This document shows, piece by piece, positions 60,518 through 64,000 of a DNA stretch of 64,000 nucleotides; the first letter of the stretch is position 1; each line of letters begins with the position of its first letter. The translations under genes and the position numbers were made by a program. The notes below the pieces were generated by a model. It saw nothing but the letters and a program-made list of their open reading frames with translations, was not told where the DNA came from and did not search any database. Location: the NCBI GenBank assembly GCA_963715445.1, contig OY970240.1, positions 1,364,001 through 1,428,000 of the forward strand, read 5' to 3'. This DNA is from JAAYBF01 sp963715445 (lineage in GTDB: Bacteria > Actinomycetota > Thermoleophilia > Solirubrobacterales > Thermoleophilaceae).

Positions 60518-61015
60518 GTGCTGCGCGCGCTGGACCTGGGGATTCTGCGTGCGCTGCGCACGCGTGGGCACTCGCCGCAGGCCGAGCGGGCGGTGCTGCT
60601 CTTCACCCGCGCGGGCGAGCACGGCCTGCTCTGGCAGGCGCTGTGTGCCGTGGGGGCCGCGACTGACGAGGCGCGGAGGCCGCTGTACCTGCGGGCGATG
60701 CGCACGGTGATGCTCGCCTATCTGGCGAACATCGCGCTGAAGTACGTGGTGCGGCGCCCGAGGCCGCAGCTGGAGGGCCTGCCGGCTCTCTCGTCAACGG
60801 TCACCTCGCTGTCATTCCCCTCGGCGCACTCCACGACGTCGTTTGCCGCGGCATGGGCGCTGACAGGGGAGGGCGGGCTTCCCAGGCTGCCGGTCTACGC
60901 GCTTGCGAAGGCGATGGCCGTGTCGCGCCTCTACGCGGGCGTTCACTACCCGACCGACGTCGTTGCCGGTGCGGCGTTCGGGACGGCGATCGCCGCGCTG
61001 CTCGACGGCCGGTAG
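60518..61015 (+). CDS. PAP2-family membrane phosphatase
   Basis: From GTG 60518 the product has 165 residues. The three PAP2 signatures are present: KYVVRRPRPQ (C1), SFPSAHSTTSF (C2) and SRLYAGVHYPTDVVAG (C3, with the nucleophilic His). Hydrophobic segments surround them. Family members remove phosphate from lipid phosphates such as polyprenyl diphosphate or phosphatidic acid, or from decaprenylphosphoryl sugars in actinobacteria. It is 10 bases downstream of the preceding small gene, so probably the same operon. Confidence 0.9.
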   Translation: MLRALDLGILRALRTRGHSPQAERAVLLFTRAGEHGLLWQALCAVGAATDEARRPLYLRAMRTVMLAYLANIALKYVVRRPRPQLEGLPALSSTVTSLSFPSAHSTTSFAAAWALTGEGGLPRLPVYALAKAMAVSRLYAGVHYPTDVVAGAAFGTAIAALLDGR

Positions 61016-61025
61016 GGTCGCCGCG

Positions 61026-61052
61026 ATGAGCGTCGAGGGCAGCAGGCCGTGA
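61026..61052 (+). CDS. Possible eight-residue leader peptide coupled to ychF
   Basis: ATG 61026 follows TAGGGT (61013-61018) by seven bases, the spacing seen at leaderless starts in this window. The frame reads MSVEGSRP and stops with TGA at 61050-61052, overlapping the ychF GTG (61049) as GTGA. ychF itself has no Shine-Dalgarno site. A leaderless micro-ORF may bring ribosomes to the ychF start. Confidence 0.4.
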   Translation: MSVEGSRP

Positions 61053-62152
61053 AGGTCGGGATCGTCGGGCTGCCGAACGCCGGCAAGTCGTCGCTGTTCA
61101 ACGCGCTCACCCAGGCCGGCGCCGAGGCGGCCAACTACCCCTTCACCACCGTCGAGCCGAACGTCGCGATCGTGCCGGTGCCCGACGAGCGCCTGGACGC
61201 CGTCGTAGACACCGTCAAGGCGGTCCCCACCGTCTACGAGACGATGGAGTTCCACGACATCGCAGGGCTCGTGCGCGGCGCGCACAAGGGGGAGGGGCTC
61301 GGCAACAAGTTCCTCGCGAACATCCGCGAGACCGACGCGCTCGTGCACGTCGTGCGTGCCCACGGAGACGATCAGGTCATCCATCCCGAGGGCCGCGTCG
61401 ACCCGATGGCCGACATCGAGACGATCGAGACCGAGCTGCTCTTCGCCGACCTCGAGCAGGCCGAGCGCCGGCTCGAGAAGGTGGTCCGCGAGGCGAAGGG
61501 CGGCGAGCGCGACAAGATCGCCGAGAAGGAGTGGCTCGAGCAGCTGATCGCCGCGCTCCAGGAGGGCCGCTCCGCGCGCACCGTCCCGGTGCCCGACGAC
61601 GCGCCCGACGCGCTGCGCAACCTCAGCCCGCTGACCGCGAAGCCGGTGCTCTACCTCGCCAACGTCGACGAGGCCGCAGCCGGGACGGGGCCCGACGGCG
61701 CACTCGCCGCGCCGCCCGAGATCGTCGCCCACGCCGCGACGCTCGGCGCTCGCGCAGCCGCGGTCTCGGCGCGCCTCGAGTCCGAGCTCGGCGAGCTGGA
61801 CGATGAGGACGCGGCCGCGATGCGCGCGGACCTCGGAGTTGCCGAGTCCGGCCTCGCCACCGTCGTGCGCGAGGCCTGGAAGCTGCTCGGCCTGATCTCC
61901 TTCTTCACCGCCGGCGAGGGCAAGGAGGGGCGCGCCTGGGCGATCCCGCAGGGCACGTCCGCCCGCCGCGCCGCCGGCAAGATCCACACCGACATCGAGA
62001 AGGGCTTCGTCGCCGCGGAGATCGTCCTGTGGAGCGACCTGGTGGAGGTAGGCGGCTACGTGGCCGCGCGCGAGCAGGCCAAGCTGCGCATCGAGGGCCG
62101 CGAGTACGAGATGCGCGACGGCGACGTGATGACCGTGCGCTTCACCCCCTAG
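61049..62152 (+). CDS. ychF: Redox-regulated ATPase YchF (Obg-like)
   Basis: The 367-residue product starts KVGIVGLPNAGKSSLFNALTQAG (P-loop), then YPFTTVEPNVAIVPVPDERLD, DIAGLVRGAHKGEGLGNKFL, NVDEA (the base-specificity site) and the C-terminal TGS-like domain (ISFFTAGEGKEGRAWAIPQGTSARRAAGKIHTDIEKGFV). YchF binds ribosomes and prefers ATP over GTP. GTG start is fixed by the family N-terminus. Standard length. Confidence 0.95.
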   Translation: MKVGIVGLPNAGKSSLFNALTQAGAEAANYPFTTVEPNVAIVPVPDERLDAVVDTVKAVPTVYETMEFHDIAGLVRGAHKGEGLGNKFLANIRETDALVHVVRAHGDDQVIHPEGRVDPMADIETIETELLFADLEQAERRLEKVVREAKGGERDKIAEKEWLEQLIAALQEGRSARTVPVPDDAPDALRNLSPLTAKPVLYLANVDEAAAGTGPDGALAAPPEIVAHAATLGARAAAVSARLESELGELDDEDAAAMRADLGVAESGLATVVREAWKLLGLISFFTAGEGKEGRAWAIPQGTSARRAAGKIHTDIEKGFVAAEIVLWSDLVEVGGYVAAREQAKLRIEGREYEMRDGDVMTVRFTP

Positions 62153-62246
62153 CCGCACCCGTCTCGGCCCTGAACTTCGGACACTCGGCGGCGTAGGGGC
62201 TGGTTAAGCGTCCACTCCGTCTCGCGCAAGTAGCTACGGTCCGCCC

Positions 62247-62738
62247 ATGCGCTCCAGATCAGCACTCCAGCTCCGCTCTGCCATCTTCGCCACGGTCGCC
62301 GCGCTCGCACTGGGGCTGGCCGCCTGCGGCGGCTCCGACGACTCCGGCGCCGACTCCACGGGCTCCACGACAGGCGGCAGCGACAGCGACCGCGAAGAGG
62401 CGAGCGCTGCGGTCGAGGACCTCTACGCCGCGGTGCAGGACCGCGACGCGGAGGCGGTCTGCGAAAGGCTCAGCCCGGCGATGCAGAAGCAGTTCGCCGC
62501 GGGCGGGCTCGGCCCCAAGACCGGATCCTGCGAGACATCCTTCCAGCGGTATCTGGACAAGGCCGACCAGGGGCAGTTCGACTCGCTGGGCAAGGCGAAG
62601 GTCAGGAGCGTCGAGGTGACCGGCGACAAGGCCGTCGCGAAGGTCGCCTTCGGGGGCAACGGCAGCGGCCAGGTCCCACTCCAGAAGGTCGAGGGCGAGT
62701 GGAGGCTCGCTTCGGCGAGCGCAACGCCTAGCAAGTAG
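62247..62738 (+). CDS. Secreted lipoprotein, paralogue of 25409-25897
   Basis: The 163-residue product has a signal peptide ending in lipobox LAAC (LALGLAACGGSDDSG). The body is an Ala/Glu-rich helix (AAVEDLYAAVQDRDAEAVCERLSP) and a beta-rich end (GGNGSGQVPLQKVEGEWRLAS), in the same order as the protein at 25409, including a VC pair and C-E-T/E-S spacing. The promoter layout is also the same: TACGGT six bases before ATG. Function unknown; probably an NTF2-like fold on the cell surface. Confidence 0.8.
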   Translation: MRSRSALQLRSAIFATVAALALGLAACGGSDDSGADSTGSTTGGSDSDREEASAAVEDLYAAVQDRDAEAVCERLSPAMQKQFAAGGLGPKTGSCETSFQRYLDKADQGQFDSLGKAKVRSVEVTGDKAVAKVAFGGNGSGQVPLQKVEGEWRLASASATPSK

Positions 62739-62756
62739 CGCCTGACGCGCTGAGGG

Positions 62757-64000
62757 TCAGCGCACGCGGACGGCGGACCCGACGATGGCGCCCGCTCGGA
62801 CGCGGTAGATGCCGCGGGAGGGCACGGCGACCGTGTAGTAGCCGTGGCGGGAAGTGCGCAGCCGGCTCACGTGCTCCCACCGCCCGGGACCGGCCTGCCG
62901 TTGCAGGGTCAGCTCGCGCGAGCGTGGGGCGGGGGAGATCTCTCCGGCGAGACGCAGGCTGAGCGCGGCTGAGCGCGCACCGCCGCTCGCCTGGACCGTC
63001 GAGACCCTGCTGAAGTGGGCCCAGGTGTCCGGGAGGCCCAGCCGAGCGCGGATCTGCGACCCCGTCAGGTCGGTGTAGCCGCCCGAGCCGTGCACCCGCG
63101 CGCGGACGATGCGGGGGGACTTGCCGCGCTGCAGCACGCGCACCTTGCGCAGCTTGCCGGGGGCGCCGAGGAGGGCGTCGAGCCTCGCGTTGGAGAAGCG
63201 GAAGCGCCAGCGGTGCTTGGGCGAGATGTCGTCGTACGGGTCGTCGACGCTCTTCAGCCAGGGCTTGGGCTCGGCTCCGACGAAGGAGAACTCGATGTTC
63301 TCGGTGCGACCGCCGGACGTGGAGAAGAAGAAGGTGGTCGCCACGTTGCCGTCGTAGGTGACGATCTCGTTGGAGGTCTGCCTGACCGCGGTGTTCGTGC
63401 GCGCAGTCTCGCCGGTCACGCCGTAGTACACCTGCGAGCGCGTGTCGGGGTACTGGTCGAAGGTGCTGCTGTCGGACTTGCGGGTGCCGAGGGCGTAGGT
63501 CCGCGCGGCGATGGCCTGCGCGCGCAGGGCGTCGTAGTGCCAGGAGGACGGCATCTCGCTCGCCACGACGCCCTGGACGTAGCGGTCGATCGGCAGCGAG
63601 TTGACGGCCGTGACTCCGCCGGCGGTGCCCGGGTGCAGCTCGAAGCTGCCGCGGTAGAGCCCGCTCGACACGCCGTTGATCGCCGGGCCCATGAGTCGCA
63701 GCGGCTTGCCGCCGCGGTTCACCACCAGCGGCGCGCGGAACGTGGCCTCCTTGCGGCCGTCGCCGTCGTAGAGGGCGAGCCTGCCGCCGCTCGCGCGGCG
63801 CACGAGGTAGGTCACGGTCGGATCCAGGGTGCGGCCGCCCGTGGCGCGCGTGGCGCCCCTGAAGCGGACGTAGGGGTCGCTGGCCTGGAGCAGCACCCGC
63901 ACCGGTCGGCTGGATGCCATGCCGAGCTCCGTGCCTCGGTAGTAGTGCTTGAGGATGCGCGTGTAGTCGTAGCCGTTCTGGGCCAGCCCGTAGGCGCCGT
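62757..64000 (-). CDS. SpoIID/LytB-domain cell-wall protein (partial, continues beyond the window)
   Basis: The frame is open to the right edge and translates as GAYGLAQNGYDYTRILKHYYRGTEL before MASSRPVRV, so the ATG at 63920 is internal and the gene continues past 64000. The SpoIID/LytB core is evident: LPIDRYVQGVVASEMPSSWHYDALRAQAIAARTYAL, SQVYYG, TRTNTAVRQTSNEIVTYDG, and FSTSGGRTENIEFSF. Members cleave glycan strands in peptidoglycan or stimulate amidases; the core can act as a lytic transglycosylase. The C-terminal ~130 residues form a beta-rich extension. Convergent with the lipoprotein gene, 18 bases apart. Confidence 0.9.
   Translation of the reverse strand, partial: GAYGLAQNGYDYTRILKHYYRGTELGMASSRPVRVLLQASDPYVRFRGATRATGGRTLDPTVTYLVRRASGGRLALYDGDGRKEATFRAPLVVNRGGKPLRLMGPAINGVSSGLYRGSFELHPGTAGGVTAVNSLPIDRYVQGVVASEMPSSWHYDALRAQAIAARTYALGTRKSDSSTFDQYPDTRSQVYYGVTGETARTNTAVRQTSNEIVTYDGNVATTFFFSTSGGRTENIEFSFVGAEPKPWLKSVDDPYDDISPKHRWRFRFSNARLDALLGAPGKLRKVRVLQRGKSPRIVRARVHGSGGYTDLTGSQIRARLGLPDTWAHFSRVSTVQASGGARSAALSLRLAGEISPAPRSRELTLQRQAGPGRWEHVSRLRTSRHGYYTVAVPSRGIYRVRAGAIVGSAVRVR

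Overview
The window reads as chromosome of a high-GC actinobacterium, most likely Thermoleophilia (Solirubrobacterales or a relative). This rests on protein signatures I associate with that class: an 'RLRPHLTYANVMA' secreted protein, 'LPDCRAYEMVSPP' propeller proteins, 'GFVGNP' secreted proteins with C-x(n)-CPxxSxxG repeats, and a LysM protein with an N-terminal HPDCPICRR motif. No database search was possible, so the assignment is inference.

Left third (1-25.9 kb): an accessory surface-protein region. After the tail of a response regulator (1-104) comes a 10.5-kb module present twice in direct orientation (471-10955 and 13360-23998). Each copy has a good -35/-10 promoter, a ~450-nt leader with a possible small coupled ORF, three large secreted-protein genes joined by 4-base ATGA overlaps (NHL propeller plus Fn3-like domains; PD40-type propeller; CPxxSxxG-repeat protein), a terminator hairpin, a truncated cassette homologous to the 3' end of the third gene, and short tandem hairpins. 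The copies are almost base-identical over kilobases but differ sharply in confined islands at protein termini and in the cassette. The mosaic suggests gene conversion or cassette exchange and is the main candidate for an undescribed diversification system. A Fic gene lies between the copies, an HNH nuclease gene lies after the second, and both outer flanks show older, decayed similarity.

25.9-34.7 kb: envelope and signalling genes. A minus-strand run encodes a sigma-like protein fused to a zinc-finger and membrane-anchor tail, then three secreted or envelope proteins including a LysM protein, then a ParA/MinD ATPase. A second, paralogous sigma-like fusion lies on the opposite strand, followed by tRNA-Arg(CCU).

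34.7-45.7 kb: an unknown protein, an AEC permease, GalT, a MEDS-STAS protein, a thioredoxin-like lipoprotein, an SF2 helicase, BirA, SAM hydrolase, and a fused uroporphyrinogen-III methyltransferase/synthase. 45.7-51.4 kb: tetrapyrrole and cytochrome c maturation genes (hemC, hemA, ccmD, ccmC, ccmB, ccmA, precorrin-2 dehydrogenase). 51.4-64 kb: aldehyde dehydrogenase, RarA, an alpha/beta hydrolase, an R2-like diiron/SCP2 fusion, M20 peptidase, a short FtsH, methylmalonyl-CoA epimerase, PAP2 phosphatase, YchF, a lipoprotein paralogous to one at 25.4 kb, and a SpoIID/LytB-type protein running off the right end. Many operon-leading genes in the core have a TANNNT box 6-9 bases before the start codon, which suggests leaderless transcription.
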